The notes under the pieces were generated by a model. That model saw nothing but the letters and a program-made list of their open reading frames with translations, made no database searches and was not told where the DNA came from. Both the position numbers and the translations under genes were made by a program. Shown piece after piece: positions 13,701 to 23,100 of a stretch of 64,000 nucleotides of DNA (position 1 is its first letter; each line of letters begins with the position of its first letter). Origin of the DNA: Xestospongia muta (Eukaryota; Porifera; Demospongiae; Haplosclerida; Petrosiidae); NCBI GenBank assembly GCA_963693285.1, contig OY848929.1:5210501-5274500 (forward strand). The letters are read 5' to 3'.

Positions 13701-16700
13701 CTGGAGGTAGAATTAGAAACTGGATTACCATTAGCATCTGTAATAGCAATACCTTGTAAACGTACATAACAGTTATATCTTCGAGAGCAAACGTAAGGAA
13801 GGAGCTTGATCTGATCAAGATCAATGTCAGTGATATTAATTTTGATGGTTGAGCTTTTTGCACTTGTACTTACGCCACCAGTCAATGTGTATGTACTGAA
13901 GGGAGACTCATTGAGTGTTTGAAGTCTTATACCGGTACCATTCACAGATGATGGATCCATGGGTTCACTGAATGATAGGGTCATAGTTCCAGCATCAAGA
14001 TCAAATTCCAAAAATGATCGAAGGGTAGGTGCTCTTTCATCTCCTCTATAAGAAGTGACATTGAAGGCATTAGCTGGTAAAATTGGATCGTTGTAATTGC
14101 CAATATAATCTCTGATGGTCACACCAGTATAAGAAATAAAGCACTTAGTAGCACTAGTACATATTTCCAATACTTGAAGCTGTTCAAGGTCTGCAGCATT
14201 AAGGTGTATCTCCATTTGCAAACCATAATCAGAATTTATATGGGTATTATCAACACTTGTTGAAGTGAGAGTATATCCATTTCCTGATGGTTCATCATAG
14301 AGAGTGATTTCAGTAGGTGTTAGATAGCTCTCTTGCACTACTTCATCAAATGTAAGAACAATTTGTTCATTATGAAGGTCAAAGTTAAAGCCAAGAAGAA
14401 CTGGACCATGAGTGTCATTAGTGAAGGTCGATACAGGGATAGCTTCGATATTTTGAACACGATCAATATTATTGCTACTCATATCTCTTATAGCATAGTT
14501 AAGAATGGCCATATAAACTTCAGATTGTATATGAGCAATAAGACGTCTTTTCAATCTGTTTAAATCTGCATCTCTAGTATTATTTTGAAGAGTGAAGGAA
14601 ACAAAGCGTCCATCAGATAATTCAGAAGTATAAACATTGTCTAAAACTTCTCGAGCGCCAGCACTTGGATTTCCATCATAACGTTGTAACTCAATATGAG
14701 CAGCATTGAGTGTACTTGCATCAATTGGTTCATTAAAAGATATCGTAAGGTTACCATTGTCCATGTCCAAGTCAAACGATACAAGCTTTGGCAAAGTAGT
14801 ATCTGGTACTTGTGTGCCACCTAGAGCTGTGGTATTTGCAATTGCACGATTTGGATTACCAGAAAGATCCTTAATAGTAGCAGAAGGTATTGATATAAAA
14901 GTTGAAGCACTGCTAACAGCAAGTGTGGAATCTAGCTTCAAATCATCTAGATCGTCTTCTGAAAGTGAAACTGTCACAACATTTCCAAGAATAGTGGCCA
15001 TGTTAGTGCTACTCAATGTAAGAGATGTGTTAGCGCTATCTTCATTATTCTGGATAGTAATTGAAGTAAACTTAATGGTGTCAAGGTCTGTTGCCTCATT
15101 GAAAGTTAATAACAGCCTACCTGAATCAATATCAAGAGTAAAACTATCGAGAGTTGGTGAAGCAAGGTCAAGAGTGATGTCTTGAACTTGTAGTGGATTG
15201 GTTGTATTAATTTCTGAACTACTTAAACCTACCATATCCACTGCAGCCTCGTTTGCTACAGACAGAAAAGTAGTTGTTGTACTATTACCAAGAGGGAAGT
15301 TTGCTCTAATATCATCAAGGTGGTCACTGCTAAGAAGAATTTCCACGCGTGAACTGTTTGTGGTTGTTTGTATACTACCATTAGCAGCTGATACAGTCAA
15401 TGCTGAATTACTACCAGCAATAAGAGTGTAATCAGAGACATTGATAGAAGATATTTTGACAGTCTCATCAAAAATTAAAAGAAGAATGAAGCCATTCTGA
15501 CCCAAAGGGGGTGCTTGCAATTCAAAAGCTTTTAAAAGTGGTGGTGTGGTATCAGGAGTGAATGTATTAACTTTGACATTATCAACGGCTTTAATCTTGT
15601 TGTCTTGGCCATCAATGAGACCTCCCTCAAGTATATCAAGATATGTTGTCTCATTAGATGTAGCAACTCTAAATTGAGCCTTAAGACGATTGAGATCATC
15701 ATCAGAGAGTTGTATACTTATATCAAAGTTTGTTGTCTTGTTACTGAGAAATGTACCACCAGTCAAGGTAATAGGGAAGGAATCAGAGCCATCATGAAAT
15801 GTGAATGATCCTGGTATAAACGTATCTCCATTTACTCTTTCACTAAATGAAAGGACTAATACTCCATTGTCCATATCAAGATCAAAACCATCAAGCTCAG
15901 CACCAGTAGTGTCTGGTGTTATACTGTTAGCTTCAATTCCAGTCACTGTACGACCTACAATGTCATTTCCAGCAATGTCCTCAACTGCTCCAGATTGAAA
16001 TCCTAACCAAGCATTGTTTCGTATGTCAGCTAAATTGTCTCTGTCTTTTAACTGTTGAGCAACTACATTATCAAGGGTTACTGTCACAATATGGCTGTTG
16101 TTTCCTTGGACTGTACCTTTAAGGGTGAGGTTCTCTGTAGAAGAATCAAATGTCTCATCATTGTAGAGAGTGAACTGAGAAAAATTGAGAGTAGAGATAT
16201 CAACTGGCTCACTAAAAGTGAGTTTAAAGGTATCTGTAGAAAAGTCAATGTTGAATTCTGTCAGAGTTGGAGGAGTTGTATCAGGAGTTACTTCAGAAGC
16301 TTGTTTTATAGTAGCAGCAGCTGATTGACCAACCATGTCATCAACAACATTATTACCAGCTGTGATATAAGTGTTGTTAATGTTTTCAGCTAGACCGGTC
16401 TCAAGGATGATGTCAAAAAAATCTGCTTCAGTTAATGTAATGGTAATGTCAGGTGCTATAATTGAAGTAGTAAATGTTCCTCCAGTTAACTCCTTCAATA
16501 GGGTTGGAGAGGGTGTACCATCATCTTGGATAATGAGCTTTGTAGGATCTAAAGTGGAAAATCTGACAGTTTCATCAAATGTAATTGAGAGGGTGCCAGC
16601 ATCAAGATCAAAGGTGAAGCTTTCCAATCTTGGAGAGGTGGTGTCGTCAATATACTCTTCAAATATTACAGCTGCTACAGGGTCAGACACATTACCGCCA

Positions 16701-19160
16701 GTAGTTGTTAAAATGTCATTGCCAGCAACATCTTTAAAAGCACCTCCAATTAAACGTAAGTATGAGTTAGACCTTTCAGTACCAATATGAACATTGGCCT
16801 TGAGGTTGTTGAGATCAGTTTTAGATATGGATATAGTAAGAACAGTATTACTATCACTAGCAGTCGCATTTCCACCTGTCAGGTCAAAGACTCGACTATC
16901 GTCAGTTTCATTCTCTCGTATTTGAATGTTAGAGAAAGTAATTTGAGAAGTGTCTATTGGTTCATCAAATGTCAATATTATTTGGCCAGAATCTAGATCA
17001 AGTGTTCTTCTTTCAAGAACTGGTGGATTAGCGTCACCTATAAATTCACGTACTTTAATGCCTTCAGTAACAGCAATAATGTCTTCATTTCGGATATCAT
17101 CAAATGCTGCAGCTTGAATAGTAATGTAAGTATTATTTTCATTGGTAGCTACATAGGTAGCTGCCTTTAACTTCTGCTCATCACTATCAGTCAGATCAAC
17201 AGTGATAACTGTGTTGTCACTGCCAGTTAGAGGAGTTACACCTTCGATGACATAGGTGGTGTCTGAAATTGATGTATTTAAAATTTCAATCCTGTTCACT
17301 TTATAGGTGCTAATTTTGATGACATCATTAAAAGTGAGAATGAGACGCCCAATGTTCATATCTAATGTGAAGTTGGTAAGAGTTGCAGAAGTTGTATCTT
17401 CAATGATGTTAGCTACTGTAACTTGTTGCTGAGAGTTGGTATTTTTTCGAATGTCTTCAAAACCAGATGAAGAAACATTAAGGAATGTATTGCTAGTATT
17501 GACGCCAATAGAGTCATCTGTCTTTATATCAGTTAAAGTTTGACCATCTAACTGAACAGTGATAGAAAGAAGTTTTGCATTATCAGTAGAACTAATTTTG
17601 CTCTTATTAAGACTCAATTGGACATCGTCTTTATTGTGAAGAGTGAAGCTGTTTAAAGAAATAGAGCTTTTAAAGACAGGCTCAGAAAAGGTAACAATTA
17701 AAGCATTAGAATCAAGATCCAAAGAGTACGAGTCAATCTCTGGTCCAGTGGTATCATTGGTATAAGTAGAGACCTTCTTAGCTGTACCAGACTCAATAGC
17801 CACTACTTTATTTGGAGTCATAGCAAGGTCAGTTGCTGTAGCATTAGTAATTGAGATGTATGTATCACTAGCTGAAGTTGTAAAATCCAAAAGCTTAAGC
17901 TCATTTGCATCATCATTAAGCTGTAGTATTATGACTACTGCATCATTTGAAGGCACTGCTGTGTCTGATGTTAAAGTATATGTTGTACCTCCATCAGCGG
18001 CAGATTGTAATGTAATGCCAGTCTCATCAAAGGTCAAAGCTTTAACAGGCTCATCAAAGCTAAGCGTAAGCGTGTCATCAGAAAGATTAAGATCAAATGA
18101 TTTAAGCTTAGGTCGTGTGGTGTCAAAAACAAAATCATCCAACTGATGCTCAATTACATTAGTAGGATCATAGTTTGCTATAGCATTTGCAGCGTCTCTA
18201 CCCTGCGTGTCAAACAAATCTTCTATAAACCCAGCCTTGTAGTTAGGTACACAGTCTGTGGTCCCAGTGCAGAGACCACTGATAAGCTTGATCTGATTGA
18301 GGTCTTCCGTAGTAATACAAAAAGATATCTTTTTGCCATTGGTACAGTTGCATGAAACATTACACACTCCACCTGTTAAAGTGTACTGAGGAGCACTATC
18401 TGGGACAGAGAAATCACTTTGAAAGGTAAGCTGGGAGTAGTTTAGTGAGGAGACATTTACTACCTCAGTGAAAGAGAAAGTAAGCAAGCCATAATCCATA
18501 TCAAACTCCACGAAGCTACTCAAAGATGGAGGAGTACCATCAGGGAGGAATTCATTGAATAGAATTCCAGTGTTGTTTACAAACTCAATACCACTAGCAT
18601 TAATTCCATTCCCTGATTCAAAGAAGACTTTAGAGATAGTAAGGTTACCTACTGTTATATCAGGACTTCGAAAGTGAAGTTGAGCATTTTCACTGAGAGA
18701 ACACGTGACAATATTACTACTTTGTGTGCCATTGCCAATTAATGCTTCTGCAGTAGAAACATCATCATCTGGCAAACCTACCTTTATCTTTGTGCAGTCT
18801 ATATTTAGTCCACTATCAAGTGGAGGACTACTCTCAAAAGTTAGACGCAATTCTCCAGAATCAAAGTCAAATGTAAATATATCAGGTACTGGTTGAGCAT
18901 CTAAAAAAAATTGAATCTTCTTAGTTGAATATCACGTGACTTACCATTGGACCATACTCACAATATTAAAAATATATATTATAATTTCTATATAATGTTT
19001 TTATCATTACAGTAATGATTATTCTCAGTATGCAAATATATCATTTAATAAAGCAAATTAGAAGTTACAAGAACTCCTCAACTAAATGCATATATAAATA
19101 ATTAATTAACAACTCACAGATAGTGCTCAGACTGGTAGCTAATAGCACAATCAGGATCAT
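1..19160 (-). CDS. GENE-M: giant secreted tandem-repeat protein, 5' part (join of 19160..19118 and 18900..1)
   Basis: I do not recognise a named gene. Exon 1 encodes the start of a signal peptide. Exon 2 stays open from 18900 to the window edge, giving 6,314 visible residues with no C-terminus. After a divergent N-terminal domain come 50 units averaging 124.5 residues, each with F-[SDN]-E-x-[VI], D-L-N-x-I-K, N-T-[YF] and I-x-D-x-x-G-N. All 50 unit starts are in one frame (coordinate 1 mod 3), and I saw no in-frame stop. The protein should be secreted, acidic and heavily N-glycosylated. The unit resembles bacterial SbsA/Big_5 Ig-like domains, so a beta-sandwich adhesion or matrix role is inferred, not shown. 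The gene is divergent from GENE-P and clearly paralogous to it. Exon 2 has no in-frame ATG between its upstream stop (TGA at 18934..18932) and the domain, which is why I place the start in a separate exon. The existence of the gene is near certain; the function is unknown. Confidence 0.93.
1754..3994 (-). repeat. GENE-M ordinary units M40-M45 (6 units)
   Basis: Unit starts: 3994, 3640, 3256, 2884, 2512, 2131. Most have standard motifs and no Cys pairs. M40 keeps Asp in place of Glu in the strand motif (S-D-L). Confidence 0.83.
3995..5860 (-). repeat. GENE-M cassette IV: units M35-M39
   Basis: Unit starts: A 5860, B 5488, C 5113, D 4738, E 4369. A has SLCNDSSDCY. B has QLCTKSSNCY and the insertion (FALFNLVEG). 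D has F-N-E-P-I. E has F-D-D-V-V. The next unit, M40, has M-S-D-L-V at the strand, as M17 has T-D-F after cassette II. Confidence 0.85.
5861..8437 (-). repeat. GENE-M ordinary units M28-M34 (7 units)
   Basis: Unit starts: 8437, 8056, 7695, 7327, 6955, 6598, 6232. M33 (6598-6233) is unusual. Its terminal I-x-D-M-x-G-N loop is replaced by LLVCDIANNCAEE, a Cys pair six residues apart and unlike the cassette Cys pair. The other units look standard. Confidence 0.84.
8438..10369 (-). repeat. GENE-M cassette III: units M23-M27
   Basis: Unit starts: A 10369, B 9988, C 9589, D 9196, E 8821. A has the Cys pair in MICNAKSNCY. B has SLCTRDILCH and the insertion (ELTTFDLD). D has F-N-E-P-V-D and E-L-R-D-L-K-L. 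E has F-N-D-I-M and ends I-T-D-V-A-G-V-E-I. Confidence 0.85.
10370..12550 (-). repeat. GENE-M ordinary units M17-M22 (6 units)
   Basis: Unit starts: 12550, 12190, 11812, 11449, 11092, 10723. There are no Cys pairs. Strand motifs are F-[SD]-E-x-[VI] except M17, which reads F-T-D-F-I directly after an E unit. Confidence 0.83.
12551..14416 (-). repeat. GENE-M cassette II: units M12-M16
   Basis: Unit starts: A 14416, B 14041, C 13678, D 13291, E 12922. A has the Cys pair in EICTSATKCF. B has PYVCSRRYNCY and the one-residue insertion (SFLEFDLD). D has F-D-E-P. E has F-D-D-V-M. M17 (12550), which follows, also has Asp at the E position, but as T-D-F. Confidence 0.85.
14417..17035 (-). repeat. GENE-M ordinary units M5-M11 (7 units)
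   Basis: Unit starts: 17035, 16645, 16282, 15913, 15553, 15169, 14803. They have standard F-[SDN]-E-x-x strands, DLN-x-I-K segments and L-A-T...N-T-[YF] loops without the cassette Cys pair. Several keep I-x-D-M-x-G-N at the end. N-glycosylation sequons are frequent. They fill the space between cassettes I and II. Confidence 0.85.
17036..18900 (-). repeat. GENE-M cassette I: N-terminal domain M0 plus units M1-M4
   Basis: M0 (about 18900-18542) starts like a normal unit (P-D-I-F-T-F-D-F-D-S-G, then a strand) but loses the F-S-E-T strand and the DLN segment. It has two Cys. Unit starts: M1 18541, M2 18124, M3 17755, M4 17398. M1 is a B-type unit: it has the extra residue (SFVEFDMD), the Cys pair LCTGTTDC, and additional Cys in GGVCNVSCNC. 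M3 carries F-S-E-P. M4 is E-type, with F-N-D-V-I. The arrangement matches units 0-4 of GENE-P, so both proteins start with the same cassette, although their unit 0 is degenerate in different ways. Confidence 0.8.
18901..19117 (-). other. GENE-M intron 1 (217 nt, phase 1)
   Basis: The donor GTGAGT is at 19117..19112. The acceptor is a run of eight T followed by AG, ending at 18901. A branch-point-like ACTAAG lies about 20 nt before the acceptor. The interior is strongly AT-rich (runs of TATATA around 18970-19000) and carries stops in all three coding frames. Splicing joins the signal peptide to the first domain in frame (T|AT gives Tyr). A perfect donor consensus GTAAGT also sits inside, at 18944..18939, and is discussed under rejected items. 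Confidence 0.72.
19118..19160 (-). other. GENE-M exon 1: start codon and signal peptide
   Basis: This is a 43-nt coding exon, read ATG to the donor. It encodes MILIVLLATSLSTI plus the first base of a split codon. Joined to exon 2 it gives ...STIYA|QPVPD, a typical signal peptide: hydrophobic core, then a small residue at -1, with cleavage expected after residue 16. The donor is T|GTGAGT. The phase is 1, matching the phase 1 needed at the exon 2 acceptor. The start has G at -3. The same frame stays open upstream to an ATG at 19310, so a longer N-terminus is possible, but only the 19160 start puts the hydrophobic core at the N-terminus. Confidence 0.72.
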
Positions 19161-19165
19161 ACCAT
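19157..19165 (-). other. Minimal upstream ORF overlapping the GENE-M start
   Basis: ATG-GTA-TGA is read from 19165. Its stop overlaps the main ATG (ATGA). It would be in any transcript that starts upstream, spliced or not at the nearby acceptor. It may be chance, but termination-reinitiation at such overlaps is a known way to tune translation. Confidence 0.3.
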
Positions 19166-19176
19166 TATGAAGCAGT

Positions 19177-19200
19177 CTAAAGTAATAAAAAAAACTTGTT
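19177..19200 (-). other. Candidate 3' splice site in the GENE-M 5' UTR
   Basis: On the minus strand a T-rich tract (TTTTTTTTATTACTTTAG) ends 17 nt before the proposed ATG at 19160. If used, it would remove the upstream in-frame ATG at 19310 and make 19160 the functional start. Confidence 0.35.
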
Positions 19201-19230
19201 TTGAAAGACCTGACCACAGTTATGTTAAAA

Positions 19231-19247
19231 CAGCTGATCATCAGCTG
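19231..19247. repeat. Perfect inverted repeat, two E-box cores
   Basis: CAGCTGAT-C-ATCAGCTG has 8-nt arms around one base, each arm holding the E-box core CAGCTG. It lies about 70 bases upstream of the GENE-M start. A basic helix-loop-helix binding site is possible but not supported by anything else. Confidence 0.35.
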
Positions 19248-19256
19248 CAGTAATAA
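19245..19256 (+). repeat. 12-nt direct repeat, copy 1
   Basis: CTGCAGTAATAA, repeated exactly at 19419-19430 in the same intergenic region. Short enough to be chance. Confidence 0.25.
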
Positions 19257-19418
19257 CATTTGCATTACAGTATTTACAATATCACTATACCGTTGTTGAT
19301 CTCCCATCATGCCTGAGGCACTCTAAAAGGGAGCAACTGCAAAAAGGGGAGGATTACACACAGTCAAGCACTGTGCAAGTATCACAGGTAAAGTGAAAAA
19401 AGATGTAGGAGTCACAAA

Positions 19419-19430
19419 CTGCAGTAATAA
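19419..19430 (+). repeat. 12-nt direct repeat, copy 2
   Basis: Second copy of CTGCAGTAATAA, 174 bases from the first. Confidence 0.25.
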
Positions 19431-19600
19431 AGTTGCTTCAATCGAAAGAGATGAACAGAAGACGATCAAAAGGACTCTGAGGCCTTCTTTCTGAATATCC
19501 ACCCCGTTTACGAGTAGAAATGGAGGGCCAGCCTTGCAAAACGTGATACCCGGATAAAGATCTGTTGTTCAGTATCTCTATGGATACATTGCCAAACAGA

Positions 19601-19642
19601 GGGCGGATTACTTACTGAGCATGCGCATATCCAGGTATAATA
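19601..19642. promoter_or_regulatory. Cluster of GC box, NRF1-like site and TATA-like element
   Basis: GGGCGG is at 19601-19606. GCATGCGCAT is at 19619-19628; it contains the palindrome ATGCGCAT and resembles an NRF1-type GCATGCGC site. TATAATA follows at 19636-19642. These are the most CpG-rich motifs in an otherwise AT-rich spacer. Motif resemblance only; no transcription start is visible. Confidence 0.3.
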
Positions 19643-19744
19643 GAATTCATAGTTGAACTAAGCAACTATTCAGCCCACCTTCTTCCAGAGAAGAAATAAG
19701 ACTTTTCTATCAGTTGGGAGAAAAGCCAATAAAAGTCAACAAAG

Positions 19745-20029
19745 AAGATCTAGATTTAAGTATTATAGTAATAATTTTGCAAGCCACTCCTCCTTTTAGT
19801 AGCAGTATGCAAACCAAGTATTAAGAGGTTAGTTACTACTGATTTTATAACTATTGTAAGCATCTATATGCATATAAGTAATTTACTTACTGTACAAGGA
19901 CAATACTAGTTAATAGGTTTAGATGAAATCTACTGTACCTACCATTTGTTGCTATGTATAATTTAACCCTTTAAAGCGATATTTTTTTTCTATTTTGCAT
20001 ATTTTGCACTGCTGCTTACATGCAATAAA
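19745..20029. other. AT-rich stretch without a recognisable gene
   Basis: This part of the divergent spacer is AT-rich with no coding signature. It most likely holds 5' UTR intron sequence of GENE-P, given the splice-acceptor-like sequence that follows it. I see nothing else in it. Confidence 0.4.
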
Positions 20030-20048
20030 CGTTTTTCTCGTGTCCTAG
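20030..20048 (+). other. Candidate 3' splice site in the GENE-P 5' UTR
   Basis: A pyrimidine-rich tract (GTTTTTCTCGTGTCCTAG) ends 26 bases before the ATG. It mirrors the arrangement just upstream of the GENE-M start. A 5' UTR exon could lie upstream; CAG|GTAAAG near 19387 is one possible donor. Confidence 0.4.
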
Positions 20049-20074
20049 ATAAAACAAGATAAGTTTGCGAAAAT

Positions 20075-20128
20075 ATGGGCTTTTATTTCACATTTCTTTT
20101 CTTGCTTGTTGTGGGTTTTGGCCAAGGG
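20075..20128 (+). other. GENE-P signal peptide
   Basis: The first 18 residues have a hydrophobic core (F-L-F-L-L-V-V) followed by G-F-G-Q-G. Cleavage is expected around residue 18, before Q-D-P-N. The composition just after the cleavage site (Q-x-P) parallels GENE-M. Directs secretion. Confidence 0.85.
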
Positions 20129-23100
20129 CAGGATCCAAATCTCTCCGATGAGATTGTAGTTCAACTTGGCAACAAAGATCTTGATGCTATTAAAAGTGCT
20201 GCAATATGCAATGACAATGATGGCATAGACTGCTTCTTGTCCTTCCTTAAAGATGCTATTAGAGATGCTATGAACAACAGAATTGAGGTAGAAACAGATG
20301 GCATACTAGTTACAACCTTTACTCCTGATGAAACATCTCCAGAACTAATACAGTTTGTACTCTTTGACATGGATGAGGGTACCATTATTCTTAGCTTCAA
20401 TGAGGTTATACAGAGTAATTCAGCTAATTATTCAGCTATCACACTCCAGTCAGCTTTTGATGATGAAGGTGACAAATACACAATGATGGATAATATCACT
20501 ATATTAAGCAACGATGAACATACAACATTGCTTAACTTCACTCTCCATGTCAATGACCTTAATGAGTTAAAACGGATTAACTCTATTTGTGTCTCCAAGG
20601 GAAGCTGTTGGATTCGATTTACCTTGTACTTCATTATGGATGTAGGAGGTAACTTTGTCACTGCTGTTGTTACAGGTGACAATAGATTTCAGAGACAACG
20701 AGCTACTGACTTCATTGGTGATGGGACCTCTCCTACTTTGGAATCCTTTACAGTGGACTTTAATCAGAACCACATAACCTTTTACTTTGATGAAACAGTG
20801 GAGCGCAATAGCATTGACTTTGATGTCATCACGTTTACCTCCTCAAATGAGTCTACATCTGTCAATTATACACTTACTGATGCTGTTCATCTCTCTACAG
20901 ATGATGGGATATCATTCACTTTTGAAATGGTTGATTCTGACACCATCAAACTGAAGGCTCTTGACGGTCTCTTCAATAATGAAAACGATACCTTCGTTGT
21001 GTTTCCCAATAGTCTGATCGTTGACAAATTTAATAACCCAATAAATGCACGTGTGGCTGGCATAAATGCTCTAAGAGTTTCTGAATTTATACCAGATAAG
21101 ACACAGCCTATTTTAGATGCTTTTGATGAATTAGATATGAATGATGACAAGATGACCATCACATTTAATGAGCCTGTAGATATAAGCTATTTGAACTACT
21201 CAGCTATTGTCATCAAATCTTCCATGTTATCTAATGCTACTGAAGTGCGTCTCACTGGATCAGCTGGTGTCAGATATACATCCAGTGATAAACTTTCCAT
21301 TGAAATTCTTTTTAATAGTGAAGATATTCGTACATTAAAGCTACAACCTAATATAGCTACTCAGCGTAGCAACAGCTTTGTAGTTCTAGAGTATGGAGCA
21401 ATCTATGATGTGTTTGACAATCCAAATGTTGAAACCGCAACACCTAAGCAAGTAGTAGAGCACATTGAAGATAGCAATGGTCCTGAATTGGAGTCATTCA
21501 TTTTAGACCTCAATGCTAAAACTCTACAACTCAATTTTTCAGATATTGTCAATGTTGGAACTTTGCGTACATCCGAAATAAGCTTTCAACCTCACTTTAC
21601 TCTGGTTGATGGTAACCCTACTGTACAACTAACAGATGTACCTAGTAGCAGTGAAAATGGCTTTGTTGTTCTAGTAAATCTTGATCCTAATGACGTTGAT
21701 AGTCTCAATATGTATCCAGATCTTGCTACTAATATCAACAATACTTACATATCAATGACTGCTGATGCCATAGATGATGTTTATGCTGCCAATGTTATAT
21801 CTGTCACTCCCTCTATGGCCTTACGTGCAAGTGCTGTCATACCAGATCGTATCAGTCCAGAAATAGACTCCTTTGCTCTTGACTTTAACACTGAAATCTT
21901 AATGCTTAACTTCTCAGAGACAGTCAATATCGAATCTCTTGATGTCACTCAAATTACTATTCAAAACAGAGCATCCTCTGCTACTAGTGCAGTGACGCTT
22001 AATAGCGGCATTATCCTCTCTACTCAATATGCCACCTCAGTGAATATTATTCTTACCAGAGAAGACTTAAATGAGATCAAGACTATAACTGATCTTGCAA
22101 TTAGCAAAGCATCAACTTACCTCAGCATAACCAACTCTACCTTTCGAGATAGCAACAACAATCCTTCTGTTGAGATACCAGCTAGCAATGCTAAGCAAGT
22201 CAATATATTTAGCCAGGATGTAACAGCACCTGTTTTCCGATCAGCAACTTTTGATCTTAATGAAGGAGTGATAACACTGACATTTGATGAAACTGTCAAT
22301 GCATCCACTTTTAATCCTTCAGAGATTCAGATTCAGAGTGCCTCTACTCATCCTGCTAGTTACTATAGGCTCACAGGTGGCAATAGTTCTACTAATATCT
22401 TGCCTATCATCAATGTTACTATTACTACTGAGGATCTTAATGCTATCAAAGAGATCTTAACTCTAGCTACCTCTCGTAATAACACCTACATAACTCTCAG
22501 CAATTCTGTAGTTCTTGATATGAATGGAGTTTCATTCAGTAATACATCAGCTTTACAAGTTCTACAGTACACAGAAGATTCTACAAACCCCAAATTACTC
22601 GCTTTTACAATGGATCTTGATGTAGGTCTGATAAACTTAACTTTCTCTGAGACTGTGGATTCAACAAGTCTTGACATTGACACTATTCTTCTTTTAGATG
22701 GTCCCAGTGCTACCAATACAACCAATGTTAGTGTCATTTATTATCTCACGTCAGGTGAATATCCTCTTGGAAGTCAAACTTTCAGTTCTAATTCAACTCT
22801 GATTACTGTGTCGCTGGGTAGTATTGATCTAAATGAGATCAAACGGTTAACTGAGTTGGCTACGGATGAAACCAATGCTTACATTTCAATCAGCGACTTG
22901 ACTATTGTAGATATGAATAACAACTCTGTAGTTCCTATAACTATTGAAGAACCGTTAATAGTAGATCTTGTTGAACCTGATATTACAAACCCACGGCTGG
23001 AAGAGTTTTCATTTGATTTGGACAAGGGACTGCTATATCTGACATTCTCAGAGACAGTAAATGCATCGTCACTTAACATTCAAGCAATAACTTTTGAAGA

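Larger units (their letters stand above)
19161..20074. promoter_or_regulatory. Divergent 5' intergenic region with putative bidirectional promoter
   Basis: About 914 bases separate the two start codons. I see no convincing coding frame here. The middle (about 19440-19630) is visibly richer in G+C and in CpG than its flanks. It holds GGGCGG (19601-19606) and GCATGCGCAT (19619-19628). The flanks (about 19160-19320 and 19745-20040) are AT-rich and probably hold 5' UTRs and UTR introns. A shared control region for two paralogous secreted proteins is inferred from geometry alone. Confidence 0.55.

Noticed and set aside
18901..18944. A 44-nt mini-intron from GTAAGT (18944) to the exon 2 acceptor
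   Set aside because: The donor consensus is perfect, but the sequence upstream has an in-frame stop within five codons and no in-frame ATG, so it would need an extra micro-exon. The 19117 donor gives a complete signal peptide in phase without that.
18961..19020. AT-rich TATATA stretch as a promoter
   Set aside because: It lies inside the proposed GENE-M intron, downstream of the start codon; AT-richness is typical of introns here.
19065..19310. An 81-codon minus-strand open frame as a separate small protein
   Set aside because: Its core from 19160 is the GENE-M signal peptide; the part after 19117 is intron, and the part before 19160 looks like leader sequence. I treat it as exon 1 read through.
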